Shown here one piece after another: positions 1-9,007 of a stretch of DNA of 64,000 nt. The stretch covers positions 1 to 64,000 of the forward strand of contig JADKID010000028.1 in assembly GCA_016721425.1 (NCBI GenBank). Direction: 5' to 3'. The translations under genes were made by a program, and so were the position numbers. Source of the stretch: Bryobacterales bacterium. Its GTDB lineage: Bacteria > Acidobacteriota > Terriglobia > Bryobacterales > Bryobacteraceae. The notes below the pieces were generated by a model. It ran no database searches and was not told the DNA's origin. It was given only the letters and a program-made list of their open reading frames with translations. The number at the start of each line of letters is the position of its first letter. Positions within the stretch are counted from its first letter, which is position 1.

Positions 1-1962
1 TGTCGATGCTGGCCCAGGTGGTTTGCGATTTCACCGACCATCCACCGCGCATCCGCCGCCGCACCTCGAACTCGCCCGCGTGGCGGCTGGAGTTGCCGGA
101 TAGTATGTACTCGAAGCCCGATGGGCAGGACGGACAGCTTACGGCGCCTCCCGCCGGGTACGTGTTCGGATAGACCGCCTGTCGCGCGTGCGTCCCCTTA
201 ATGCCCAGGTACCCGACCTTTGCCACTAGCCCCAAGCCAGGTCACGCTCGACAGAGAGTTGCCAATTCTGCGCATATCCGGGCCGAAACCTGATCCACGG
301 CGAAAGTGCCCAGCGCGTCGCCCGGTGCGGTGAGCGCGGTCGCCATGGTGAGCGCGGCGGCGGCTGTGCCGCGGATGGCGAAATTTCGTCCACACGGAGG
401 CTGGGCCGCCAGCGAGGAAGCGATGGGTTCGTAGGCGCCCGTGTCGGCGTAGATGCCGTAGCTGGCGCGCACCACCATCGACGAGCCAAACACAGGCAAC
501 ACATCGATGCCCGTCGCCGCCCCGGTGAATCCGAAGCTTCCGCGCGGATTGATGAGACCGAGCTGATTGCGTTGACGGCGCGTGAAACTGAACCCGGCGC
601 GCACCTGCCACGGCCCGAAACTTCCGCTTTCGGCCGCGGAGACGCCGATGTTTTGCGTCTGCAGGCGCGAGGCGACGACATCGTTCAGGCCGCTCACGCC
701 GCTGGAAAAGGAAAGCGAGGGCGGTCCCCAATCGGCGGCGCGCTGGCTGGAGCCCGCGATTCGCAGCCTCGCCCGCGATGTCGCGCACGCCGGCGAAGAA
801 GGGAAGCGATCGTCTGTACCGCCGATCGACGTCACGGCGAAGCGCCCTTGCCAAGCCTCCGGGGACGGGCACCCACGCCAGCGAGGCCTTGGTTCCACCC
901 GATTGCCTGCGGTCGAGAAACCCGAACAGCGTCGACTCGTCCGCGCGGACGCTTTCGGTGGAGAACTCTCGGTCAGACTGCCCCGTCCTACGGACTTCAT
1001 CGTCAGCACCTTCCACGCATCGCGGTGCCAACCGCGGATGATCGGCGTTTCCAGGTTGTAGCCCGCTCGCGAGGAGGTGCCGGCGCGGGGGTACAGACGA
1101 AGCAACGCCGCCGCCTGCGGGCTGATCCGGCTTATCGGGATGGCTCCGCCCGGGAAGGGCGCGCCGCTCAGCGGGTCGGTGGCCTGAACCCCTGCCGAGG
1201 AGAAATCTGCGGCGCGTTCGGCCGCGGTGGGCACACGCCCGTTGGCCACCGCAGCGATGCGGTTCCGCGTCCGTTCATGGGACAGGATGAAATACGGAAC
1301 CTGGCCCGGTTCCCCCGCGGCCACCAGGTGAGCGGTCCGGCCAGAGTTGCCGAGACGCTGGCCAGCATGCGCGAGGGCGGCCGCGCGGTGGCGCCCACCA
1401 GGTTGTAGGGCGCCGCGTCCAGCGCGGAGGTATCCAGCGTCGCCAAGAGCGAGGCGAAGTAGGTGGCCGAACCGCGGCGGAAGTTGCCGAAGGCTGGCGG
1501 CTGAGCGAAGTCGGAGTCGGCCGCGTTGTCGACACTTCCGTTGATGAGGTAGCCCGCCAGCGGCCCGCTCGCGCGTTTCGACCGGTGGTTGGGGTTCGGC
1601 CGCCGCCGGGTTGTGGCGAGGGGGCGTCGCGAGGGCCACGGGCTCGCTGCACGGCGTGGTTTCCGGCAGCAGATCGAGGTTCAGCAGGATCATTGATCGC
1701 TCGCCTCGCGGCTTGCCGTGGCAAAGCACTGCATCTCCGCCGTCAGCGTCCACGGGCCGTCCTCGACGCCCTTGAACTCGAAACGTCCACGCCGCGTCGG
1801 TGGAAACCGTCAGTTTCGTGGCGGAGTTGGCGAGAGCGTCACCGTCGCTCCCGGCACAGCCTGGCCGCCGAACCGAACCTCGCCCTGGTAATCGGCGCCG
1901 GCGGCCAAGCGAGGCCAAGGCCACCAGCGCGGGCACCGTCTTGCCCGATTCTCACTTTAAGG
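1..1962 (-). pseudogene. Oar-like TonB-dependent receptor remnant, frameshifted and cut by window edge
   Basis: No single frame covers this gene, but pieces of one receptor appear in order on the minus strand. Near 1960-1850 there is a signal-like start followed by a carboxypeptidase-regulatory-like segment (DYQGEVRFGGQAVPGATVTL). Around 1250-1060 come plug/early barrel pieces typical of Oar-like receptors (GGAIPISRISPQAAALLRLY), and near 600-480 barrel strands. Near 300-230 the conserved stretch YAQNWQLSVERDLAWG runs into a stop and resumes in another frame as LVAKVGYLGIKGTHARQ, continuing to base 1. At least three frame changes are visible (about 1900, 1780 and 230). Intact relatives are large outer-membrane transporters with an N-terminal Cna-B-like domain. 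It lies downstream of TIGR03435-type genes on the same strand. Identity of the family is fairly secure; the substrate is unknown. Confidence 0.7.
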
Positions 1963-2826
1963 CTCCAGCTCTCAGTGATGGTGGCGTGTCAATCGTCAGG
2001 AGCTCGACCGGTTCGCGGGATTCCCGGAATTTCAGCCGAGTTTCTGAGAGCCGGCCCCAGCACCAGCGGAGGGTCTAAGTCTCCCGCCAACCGAGCGCAG
2101 AGTCATCATCGGCGGCGGGATATAGCGTCGATAGGCGTTGGCCACCTCCACGTACACATCGTATTCGCCGTCGAGACCGGTGCGGTCGAGCACCGGGCGT
2201 TGCGCTTCTTTCGAAAGAAGGGCGCAGAAGGTCCGCAAAGTGCCCTTGCTCATCACCAGCCATTCTTTGTCCGGGTCGGCGTTGCCCTTCCGCTTGGCTT
2301 CTCCGAGTTTGACTTCGGCAAGGAATGAAGGCATCCCCTGAACGCTCAAAGGCTTGCCGGAGGGCTTCGAGAGTTTCGCGCCGCTCGGCGCCTGCTCGAG
2401 CAGCCACACCTTCACGACCTTCGATTCGATGTGGGCGCGCAGTCCAAAGCGCTCTTCGAGCATCGTGCGCATCATCCGCGGAAGGTGTTCCGAGGGGTTT
2501 CCTTAGGAAACGTCGCACGCCCAGAGTATAGGTCGTTCACCATGGGGCGGGAGGAATCTGAAATTCCTCTACACCGTAAGCGCGCATGATTATGTACTTG
2601 ATCCGGACCCGCGAAAACTGATAGTGCCCCGGAGCGAGATGCGTTCCGGCCGCCATCACCTGCTCCATGTCCAGCACAGCACTCGGTGATTGCAGGCGGA
2701 GAGACACCGCGTCGAACCTTGGCCGGTCTGCCGCCGACGCCGCGGTGGCCAACGATAGGGCCGCTGCAGCTTCAGCCGATAATAGAAGCCAGTTCCGTGT
2801 CATTTTCCTAATGAAGCCTTCCATCG
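1868..2826. repeat. Tandem duplication, copy A (~960 bp)
   Basis: This segment recurs almost base for base at 2833-3787, shifted by about 960-968 bases. Shared landmarks include the stretch starting tcaatcgtcaggagctcgac (1988 and 2956) and the Met-Thr-Arg-Asn-Trp start region (2800 and 3765). The unit contains the first bases of the receptor gene plus a whole TIGR03435-type gene, so the duplication junction lies inside the receptor's 5' end. Confidence 0.8.
1970..2824 (-). pseudogene. TIGR03435-type secreted protein, copy A, frameshifted
   Basis: The N-terminal half (2824-2537) has a signal peptide (about residues 8-31) and then RPRFDAVSLRLQ and IIMRAYGVEEFQIPPAPW, matching the start of the TIGR03435 family, a group of secreted proteins expanded in Acidobacteriota. 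The frame is lost near 2480-2540. The C-terminal half resumes at 2475 (MMRTMLEERFGLRAHIESK ... VLDRTGLDGEYDV) and is lost again near 2050, after which the family's usual ending can be read in another frame to about 1975. Two frameshifts make it a pseudogene. The family's function is unknown; members often sit beside Oar-like receptors, as here. Confidence 0.75.
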
Positions 2827-2832
2827 CCTAGG

Positions 2833-3787
2833 GACGACGAACCAAACCTCGCCCCGGCAATCTGCGCCCGCGGCCAGCGAGGCCAATGCCACCAGTGCGG
2901 GCACGTCGTCCCGATCCCCACATCAAGGCTCGTCTCTTAGTGATGGTGGGTTGTCAATCGTCAGGAGCTCGACCGGTTCGCGGGATTCCCGGAACTTCAA
3001 ACCGAGTTTCTTGAGCGCCGGCCCCAGCACCAGCGGTGGGTCGGGTATGTCGACCATCGGTGGGGTCATCGAGGGGGGGGGGATATTTCGCCGAAACGCG
3101 TTGGCCACCTCCACGTTCACATCATATTCGCCATCGAGACCCGTGCGGTCGAGCACCTGGACGTTTCGCCTCTTTCGAAAGAAGCGCGCAGAAGGTCCGC
3201 AAGTTGCCCTTGCTCATCAGCAACCATTCTTTGTCCGGGTCCGAGTTGCCCAACCGCTTGGCGTTTCCCGGAGTGACCTGGGAGAGAAATAGGGGGAGCC
3301 CAGGAACGCCCAGCGGCTTGCCGGCTGGCTTCGAGAGTCTCGCGCCGCCCGGCGCCTGCTCGAGCAGCCAAACCTTCACGACTTTGGATTCAAGGTGGGC
3401 GCGCAGCCCAAAGCGCTCTTCCAGCATCGTGCGCACCATCTGCGGAACTTGATCCAGGTGTCTCCCTGGAAAACGTCGCACGCCCGGTGTACCGGTTCTC
3501 CAACCGGCGGAGGAATCTGAAACTCCTCCACACCGTAAGCGCGACGGATCATCGACTTCATCGAGACCCGCACAAAACTAACGCTACCCGGAGCAACATG
3601 CGTTCCGAGCGCACTCACCTGTTCGACGTCATGACACTTTGGCCGGTTGCAGGCGGAGAGACACCGCGTCGAATCTCGGTCGATCGACCGCCCCACGCCG
3701 CGGCGGCCACCGAAAGGGCCGCAGCCTCAGCCAACAATAGAACCAATTCCGCGTCATCTTCCTGATGATACCTTCCGTCGCCCACCG
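2833..3787. repeat. Tandem duplication, copy B
   Basis: Second unit of the tandem duplication. Its left end (about 2833-2915) repeats the receptor 5' end, with the leader in one frame (minus strand PALVALASLAAGADCRGEVW) before homology stops at the junction. The rest is a second TIGR03435-type pseudogene. The two copies have diverged by point changes and independent frameshifts, so the duplication is not recent. Confidence 0.8.
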
Positions 3788-3796
3788 AACAGGCAG
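2923..3796 (-). pseudogene. TIGR03435-type secreted protein, copy B, frameshifted
   Basis: Second copy of the same gene. The ending is better preserved than in copy A: LDRTGLDGEYDVNVEVANAF and LGLKFRESREPVELLTID are in one frame (3156-2923). The middle (3481-3122) carries MVRTMLEERFGLRAHLESK, and the N-terminus (3770-3629) carries MTRNW and RPRFDAVSLRLQP. These three parts are in different frames, so at least three frameshifts have occurred, one inside the signal peptide. None of these breaks coincides with those in copy A, which points to independent decay after duplication. Confidence 0.75.
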
Positions 3797-3840
3797 AGCA
3801 CCGCAGGCGTGCCGCCTCAACCGCTGCCTGTCCTTATCGC

Positions 3841-4297
3841 TTAGGTGCGCCTACGTGCCAAAACCGTACGATGTTTTGGCGATCCACGAGCACTACGGAA
3901 ACTCGCGAATGCCGCTGCCCTTAAATCTGAGTTCCAATCCGACCTCGCTACGCAACCCGTGCCTATTCAAGAAGTTCCCCGACGGCTTGGCCTTCGACAT
4001 CAGATACACGACCCGGGCGCCTTGCCCACGTCCGGGCCTGTTCCAGGCTGCGGTAGGAATCGGCTTCACGCTCGCAAGCACCGCAGCGGGTGGAGATCGC
4101 CAAATACAGGACGGCACGCCGATCCGATGACCCTGCCGCGGGAGAAGGCAAACCTCGACCCAATCGCGGGTGCAGCAGGGCTGATGATTAGACCAAGGGT
4201 GCAGATAAACCAGCACGGCCAACACCGCAAGTACAACTACGGACAGGTTACAGAGGAGAACAATCACCCGGCCATTTCGATTGAGCCATTCCACCAT
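3841..4297 (-). pseudogene. Membrane-anchored thioredoxin-like protein, three frameshifts
   Basis: It starts at ATG 4297 with a GAGGTG ribosome site 5 bases upstream. Residues 1-35 form a single membrane segment (NRNGRVIVLLCNLSVVVLAV). The frame then shifts near 4125 and reads AVLYLAISTRCGACEREADS, whose CGAC is a thioredoxin-type CxxC. It shifts back near 4030 to ARVVYLMSKAKPSGNFLNRH, and shifts again near 3885 to VVLVDRQNIVRFWHVGAPKR before TAA at 3841. Read across the shifts this is a complete TlpA/AhpC-like fold of about 150 residues, so the family call is reasonable. The gene is dead unless the three indels are sequencing errors. Confidence 0.6.
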
Positions 4298-4385
4298 ATT
4301 GCACCTCGAAGACAACGTGCGCGACAGGCGTGAGGCGTGCCGCGCACAGTTGGCGCATATCAGCGACCAAAGCGCCAAGTCAGGT

Positions 4386-4547
4386 CTAGTCGACGCAGGT
4401 TCCTCCGGAGTATACCCAGCCGTACGAGGTCCACACATACCAGTGGCCATTTATGCAGGTGATCGGCACGCTGGCCAAGGCCAGCGCGGTAAACAGCGCC
4501 CCGGCCAGGAGTAGTCTGGCAATGGCATTTCTGACGGATTTCTTGAT
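4386..4547 (-). CDS. Small secreted Cys-containing peptide (start unresolved)
   Basis: One frame reads IKKSVRNAIARLLLAGALFT, then a hydrophobic leader ending ALASVP, then a short mature part ITCINGHWYVWTSYGWVYSG with a second Cys three residues before the stop at 4386. Lys/Arg residues followed by a hydrophobic stretch look like a signal peptide, and the mature part is about 25 residues with two Cys and many aromatics. No ATG, GTG or TTG lies between an upstream in-frame stop and the leader, so the true start is missing or frameshifted. It sits just before the thioredoxin-like pseudogene on the same strand. Family not recognised. Confidence 0.35.
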   Translation of the reverse strand: MKKSVRNAIARLLLAGALFTALALASVPITCINGHWYVWTSYGWVYSGGTCVD

Positions 4548-5378
4548 AGGTTTAGATACACGAGCCTTTCTGAGGGCAGTCGCAGTTCAAAGTGCGAACA
4601 TGGATGCGACATTGCTCTCCAAAATAGGATATCCGCATACGAATACCCCTGTCAAGAATACTCCGTAGAACATTCTGTGGGCGAAACGACTGCGATTCCC
4701 GTCCAGATGAGAAATCGAGAGGCGGATACACTCGCTTAGATGAGAGACGCCAATCGAAAACAGCGCGAGGCTCCATAAACAAAACGACAGAAATGGTGAA
4801 GGATGCCGAAGTACGGTTGGACGGATCTGGCCGTCAATCCACTGCTATGCAAGACGATCTCAGAGCACCGATGCGCGGTGTACAGGCCGGGCAGATAGGA
4901 CTGGATTGGCATGGGCGGGCCGCCCTTGTTGAGGTGGAGGTGCAAACCAAAACCAACTTGAAAGGATCACCCAACAATTAATCGAGTATCGAGACTTCTT
5001 GCTCAAATCTGGATCTGGGCTGAGGAACGGCATCGTCCTGGACATCTGTGCAACAGGGACAATCAGAGAAAGAGGGCCAGCAGGCAGACATTCTCGTCGG
5101 TATTCCAGGCAGCAGACCGATTCACCCGGCTAAAGTGGACTGGCCAATCCAAATTGCGGATGAGGCCAGAAGAGCTTTCTATGGCGTTTGTTTATGGCTG
5201 TGGCCAAGCCGCGTTTTCGCGGGACGCGGATGGAATGGAATAAACACGGATGAACGGGGCCGCGGAAAGCCAGTTCAAGACAATGAAGACTTTATTTGGC
5301 CTGGAATCAGTTACTTGGGCGCGGGGGTGGGGTGGGTGGAAGGGAAATCGTGTGCTTTGGTTAGTGTCGGGTGAATTT
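4548..5378. other. Intergenic, no supported gene
   Basis: About 830 bases of lower GC than the flanks, with no frame that has recognisable protein features or a convincing ribosome site. A possible Cys-containing peptide tail (NCDCPQKGSCI, minus strand, ending near 4554) may be left over from another small gene. The segment lies at the junction between the pseudogene block and the terminase remnant, so an element boundary could be here, but I see no clear direct or inverted repeats. Confidence 0.5.
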
Positions 5379-6137
5379 ATGGGCGAGTACTACAGAGGGT
5401 TGTTTAAGCGGGCGGCGGGGGCTACCGATGCCCGGGTATCGGCGTGGGCTCGGGTGGCTCTGGGGTTTGCGGCGGATGAGCGGCAGGCGGAGTTGCTGGA
5501 TTCGGGGGTGCGGTGGTTGTTGCTGTGCTGCTCGCGGCAGTGGGGGAAGTCCACGGTGACGGCGATCCGGGTGGTGCATCATGCGGTGTTCCGGCCGGGG
5601 GCGATGATTGTGCTGGCGGGGCCGGTGGAGCGGCAATCGGCGGAGCTGATGGAGAAGGTGGCGGGATTTCTGCGGCGGCTGAAGTTGACGTGGAAGCGGG
5701 ACGGGGTGAATGAGCACTCGATGGTGCTGCGGAACGGGTCGCGGATTGTGGCGGTGCCGGGGCGGGAGGCGTTTATCCGGGGTTTCTCGGCGGTGACGTT
5801 TCTGGTGATTGACGAGGCCGGGAAGACGGAGGATGAGCTGTATGCGGCGCTGACTCCGATGCTGGCGACGACGGACGGGATGTTGTGGGTGATTGGGACT
5901 CCGAGCGGGCAGGCGGGGTTCTTCTATGAGGAGTGGATGATGGGCGGGGCGCACTGGACTCGGGTGGCGGTGCCGGCGACGGAGTGCGCGCGGATTGGGG
6001 CGGAGTTTCTGGAGCGGGAGCGGGTATCGAAGGGGGAGGATCTGTTCAAACAGGAGTATCTTTGTGAGTTTCTGGCGGGGCCGGAGCAGATGTTCTCGGC
6101 GGAGGTGATTGATGGGTGCATGGAGGAGAATTTGTGA
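5379..6137 (+). CDS. Phage terminase large subunit, ATPase half
   Basis: About 252 residues. Terminase large subunits pump DNA into phage heads, using an N-terminal ATPase and a C-terminal RNase H-like nuclease. Here the Walker A-type motif CCSRQWGKST (near residue 50) and Walker B TFLVIDEAG (near 145) are clear, followed by the coupling-motif region WVIGTPSGQAGFFYEEW. The protein stops where the nuclease would begin, and the next gene supplies that half. I place the start at ATG 5379, just after a GGGTGA ribosome site; the frame is open further upstream but that part looks non-coding. Third positions are extremely G-rich. No portal, capsid or tail genes are nearby, so this is a remnant or domesticated fragment. 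Confidence 0.75.
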   Translation: MGEYYRGLFKRAAGATDARVSAWARVALGFAADERQAELLDSGVRWLLLCCSRQWGKSTVTAIRVVHHAVFRPGAMIVLAGPVERQSAELMEKVAGFLRRLKLTWKRDGVNEHSMVLRNGSRIVAVPGREAFIRGFSAVTFLVIDEAGKTEDELYAALTPMLATTDGMLWVIGTPSGQAGFFYEEWMMGGAHWTRVAVPATECARIGAEFLERERVSKGEDLFKQEYLCEFLAGPEQMFSAEVIDGCMEENL

Positions 6138-6748
6138 TGCAGGCGGAGTTGCGGCGGGAGTTTTTCGTGGGGTTGGATTTGGGGCTGCGGCGGGACCCCT
6201 CGGCGGTGGCGGTGGTGGAGCGGGTGGCGCGCGATCTGAAGAAGTATGACCCGGTGCGGATGTGCCAGATGATGGAGCGGGTGTATGTCTTGCGGGAGGT
6301 ACGGCGGTTTCCGTTGGAGACGCCGTATGTGGAGATTCCGGTGGCGGTGCGGCGGGTGATGCAGGGGCTGACGGCGGGGGTGACGCGGACGTTGACGGTG
6401 GACGCAACGGGGGTGGGGGCACCGGTGGTGGAGTTGCTGAAGAAGGCGGATCTGGGGGCGCAGTTGAAGCCGGTGGTGATCACGGGCGGGGAGGCGGTGG
6501 GGAAGCTGCCGCACGCGGCGACGGTGCCGCGGCGGGCGCTGCTGGAGAATCTGCGGATTTTGATGGAGACGCGGGCGCTGCGGCTGCCGGTGGGGGTGGC
6601 GAATGTCGAGGATTTGCGGCGGGAGTTGCTGGGGCTGGGGCGGAAGGGGTCGCGGGAGCGGGACGACATGGTGTTTGCGCTGGCGCTGGGGTGCTGGGGG
6701 TTGGCGCCGTTGGGGGAGTTTGGGTTTGCGCCGAACCGGTTGTTTTGA
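6137..6748 (+). CDS. Phage terminase large subunit, nuclease half
   Basis: About 203 residues, starting at ATG 6137 that shares one base with the stop of the ATPase gene (TGATG), which suggests translational coupling. It has the three acidic patches of the terminase RNase H-like nuclease: EFFVGLDLGLRRDPSAVAVV (first Asp), TLTVDATGVGAPVVELL (second) and RERDDMVFALALGCW (third). Together with the upstream gene it makes a normal-length large terminase of about 455 residues, split exactly at the domain boundary. Both halves are intact, so the split may be functional. Confidence 0.7.
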   Translation: MQAELRREFFVGLDLGLRRDPSAVAVVERVARDLKKYDPVRMCQMMERVYVLREVRRFPLETPYVEIPVAVRRVMQGLTAGVTRTLTVDATGVGAPVVELLKKADLGAQLKPVVITGGEAVGKLPHAATVPRRALLENLRILMETRALRLPVGVANVEDLRRELLGLGRKGSRERDDMVFALALGCWGLAPLGEFGFAPNRLF

Positions 6749-6773
6749 CATTGTACCGATTTTGGTACACGAT
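6745..6773 (+). promoter_or_regulatory. Promoter of the HigBA-type operon
   Basis: A perfect TTGACA (6745-6750) is followed 17 bases later by a weak CACGAT (6768-6773). It overlaps the operator palindrome and lies just upstream of the toxin gene. Confidence 0.5.
6752..6769. promoter_or_regulatory. Operator palindrome TGTACC-N6-GGTACA
   Basis: A perfect 6-bp inverted repeat with a 6-base spacer sits between the -35 and -10 regions. Autorepression by the antitoxin through such a palindrome is usual for HigBA-type systems. Binding is inferred from position and symmetry. Confidence 0.55.
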
Positions 6774-6789
6774 GGAGGGGTGAGGTGAG

Positions 6790-7143
6790 ATGGCCAAAGA
6801 CAGCGCCCCTGAGGTGCCGGTCCGGTTTTATCGTTCGGCGTCCGGCCGGGAGCCCGTGCTGGAGTGGTTGCGCGACCTCGACAAGGAGGACCGGCAGGCG
6901 ATTGGACTCGATCTGATGCGAGTGCAATTCGGTTGGCCGATCGGAATGCCGCTGGTGCGAGGCCTGAAGGACGGGCTTTGGGAGGTCCGCTGAACGCTCC
7001 CGAGCCAGCGCATCGCCCGGCTGATTGTTTGCTTTCACGACCGGACTCTGGTGGTGCTGCACGGGTTCATCAAGAAGACGCAGAAGACGCCGGCGGACGA
7101 TCTGGCTTTGGCGACTCGAAGAATGAGGGAGGTCACGACATGA
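6790..7143 (+). pseudogene. HigB/Gp49-like toxin with in-frame stop
   Basis: The first 67 codons read RFYRSASGREPVLEWLRDLD ... GLKDGLWEVR and then meet TGA at 6991. Beyond the stop the same frame continues as TLPSQRIARLIVCFHDRTLV and HGFIKKTQKTPADDLALATR, ending at TGA 7141-7143. That is the full length (about 117 codons) and sequence of a RelE-superfamily HigB/Gp49-like mRNA interferase, with Ser expected at the stop position. One base change (for example C to G in TCA) explains it. The downstream overlap with the antitoxin ATG is preserved. The toxin is probably inactive; selenocysteine is very unlikely. Confidence 0.75.
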
Positions 7144-7427
7144 GAAAGACCAACAAGCATATTGGCTCGTCGCTGGATGATTTTCTGAAAGAAGAGGGGA
7201 TTCTGGAAGAAGCCCGGACCGTGGCGTTGAAGGAGTCGCTGGCCTGGCAGATCCAACTGGCGATGGAGAAAGAGCACATCACCAAGGTGGAGATGGCACG
7301 GCGGATGAACACGAGCCGGGCGGCGTTGGATCGATTGCTGGCGCGTGGCAGTGCTTCGGTGACTCTGCTGACGCTGTCACGGGCGGCCCGGGCGATCGGG
7401 CGTGATCTTCGGATCGAGTTGGTTTGA
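7140..7427 (+). CDS. HigA-type XRE-family antitoxin
   Basis: 95 residues, ATG overlapping the distal stop of the toxin frame (ATGA). The C-terminal half is a helix-turn-helix domain (ITKVEMARRMNTSRAALDRL, about residues 44-63) followed by TLSRAARAIGRDLRIELV, typical of antitoxins paired with Gp49-like toxins. The N-terminal part (SLDDFLKEEGILEEARTVAL) is acidic and likely binds the toxin. It probably represses its own promoter through the palindrome at 6752-6769. The gene is intact although the partner toxin is truncated. Confidence 0.8.
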   Translation: MRKTNKHIGSSLDDFLKEEGILEEARTVALKESLAWQIQLAMEKEHITKVEMARRMNTSRAALDRLLARGSASVTLLTLSRAARAIGRDLRIELV

Positions 7428-7576
7428 GAGTATTCGGCCGCGGAACTGCGATTACGGAGAGCGTTCAGTTTCTGGAGATGGCACCCGGCGTTGGAGGAGG
7501 GCTCGCCGTTCCAAGCGGGCGGAACCGGCGCGGGTTGCCGCTTGAATCGGAGTTAACGACCTGATACTCTCCGGCC

Positions 7577-8961
7577 ATGCCGAACTCCATATTTTCCCGC
7601 CGTGATTTTGCCCTGTGCCTGGGAGCGACAGCGCTGCCACTGCCAGCGGCCAGCGAGCCGGCTGCCTGGAACGGGCCGGCCCAAGTGCATAAAGTGTATC
7701 TGGCCAACCCGAAGCCGACTTGGCCGCGACCCGACCTGGATTTCCAGCAGGAGATCGCGGGCATCGACAGGCGGCTGGCCGATCTGGAGGCCAAGCATCC
7801 GGGCGTTGTGCGCTTCAAGGGCGGCAGCCTGCTGATGAGCGACGGCGACGTGGCGGCGTGGATGGCGAGCACGGCCGGCGCCGACGCGATCCTGGTGATG
7901 GACCTGACTACGAGTACGGGGCCGCAGTTTGAGGCGCTGAGCAAGCTGGACAAACCGCTGCTGCTGTTCCAGCGCCCTTTGACGAGCTGGGCGTTTATGA
8001 ACTTCTCCGAGTTCATCCGGCAGGGCAAGCGGGCGGACATGATCAATAGCAGCGACTATAGCGATCTGGTGCCGCACCTTTACATGCTGCGGGCCATGCA
8101 CCACGTGGCCAACAGCAAGATCCTGGTGGTGCGCCCGGGCAGCGGGAACGCCGCAGCGTATCAGCCTTGGACCGACCGGTTTGGGACGCGGGTGGAACTG
8201 CCGGCCTACCAGGAGTTCAAGGACGCTTACGAGCAGGTGAGTATGCGCCTGGCGGGGGAGGCGGCTGAGGAATTCAAGAAGAATGCGCTGCGGATTATCG
8301 AGCCCAAGGCAAAGGACATCCTGGATTCCACGCGATTCTATCTGGCGACACTGGAGGTTCTGCGCCGGCGCAAGGCGAATGCATTGACGATCGACTGCCT
8401 GGGGGCTTCCGGCGCGGCGACCTGCCGGCCTATCCGTGTGTCGCGTTCTCGAAACTGAATGACGCCGGGCTGTATGGGGTGTGCGAGGCCGACTTCCCCT
8501 CCACGATGACGCAACTGCTGGTGACCGCGTATTCCGGGAAGCCGGGCTTTGTCTCCGACCCGACGTTCGACACGAGCCGCAACGAGGTGATCCACGCGCA
8601 TTGCGTGAGCGCGACGAAGTTGCGCGGCTTGGGGGCGGAGGCGTCGCCGTATACGCTGCGGACTCACATGGAGGACGAAAAGGGAGTCTCGCTGCAGGTG
8701 GAGATGCCCATCCGGGAGACGATTACCTGCGGGAAGTTCGCCGATCCTAAGACGTTCCTGGTTTCGACCGGGGAGGTGACAGCCAACCTCGACGACCGCC
8801 GGGGTTGCCGGACGAAGATCATTACGAAGGTGGCCGATGCGCGGAAGATGGCCGAGGGGTTCACGGGCGGATTGCACCGGGTTCTGTTTTACGGCGATCA
8901 CTCGCAGGCGATTGAGCGGATGGGGCGGCTGATGGGGTTTAAGACCGTGCGGGAGTGTTAG
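7577..8961 (+). pseudogene. Tat-exported sugar-isomerase-like protein, single frameshift
   Basis: Two frames join to give one protein of about 461 residues. The start has a Tat-type leader (SRRDFALCLGATALPLP). The first frame runs to codon ~275 (RRRKANALTIDCLG), then a run of five G at 8399-8403 breaks it; adding one G gives GGFRRGDLPAYPCVAFSKLN and continues to TAG 8961. The C-terminal half (VCEADFPSTMTQLL, SATKLRGLGAEASPYTLRTH) resembles the fucose/arabinose-isomerase-like fold seen in uncharacterised secreted proteins. Only one indel at a homopolymer separates it from an intact gene, so sequencing error is a real option. Substrate unknown; isomerase activity is not shown by the sequence. 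Confidence 0.6.
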
Positions 8962-8977
8962 AGGGGACGGGCAGCAG

Positions 8978-9007
8978 ACGGCCGTGGGGGAGCGGCCGTT
9001 CTATTTC
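8978..9007 (+). terminator. Terminator between convergent genes
   Basis: Hairpin ACGGCCG / CGGCCGT (8978-8984 and 8993-8999) with an 8-base loop, followed by TCTATTT. It lies in the 39-base gap between the sugar-isomerase-like gene and the convergent protease gene. Confidence 0.55.

Noticed and set aside
198..1936. Long overlapping open frames on both strands
   Set aside because: They are Arg/Pro-rich by-products of GC-rich DNA. The receptor pieces are spread across frames and only make sense as a decayed gene.
5048..5374. Open frame just upstream of the terminase
   Set aside because: No ribosome site, no recognisable domain, and composition differs from both neighbours; it overlaps the terminase start.
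5361..6422. Long minus-strand frames opposite the terminase genes
   Set aside because: Translations are almost pure Pro/Arg/His repeats, caused by G-rich third positions on the coding strand.
6988..6996. TGA in the HigB-like gene as a selenocysteine codon
   Set aside because: The expected residue is Ser, there is no SECIS-like hairpin after the TGA, and toxins of this family are not selenoproteins.
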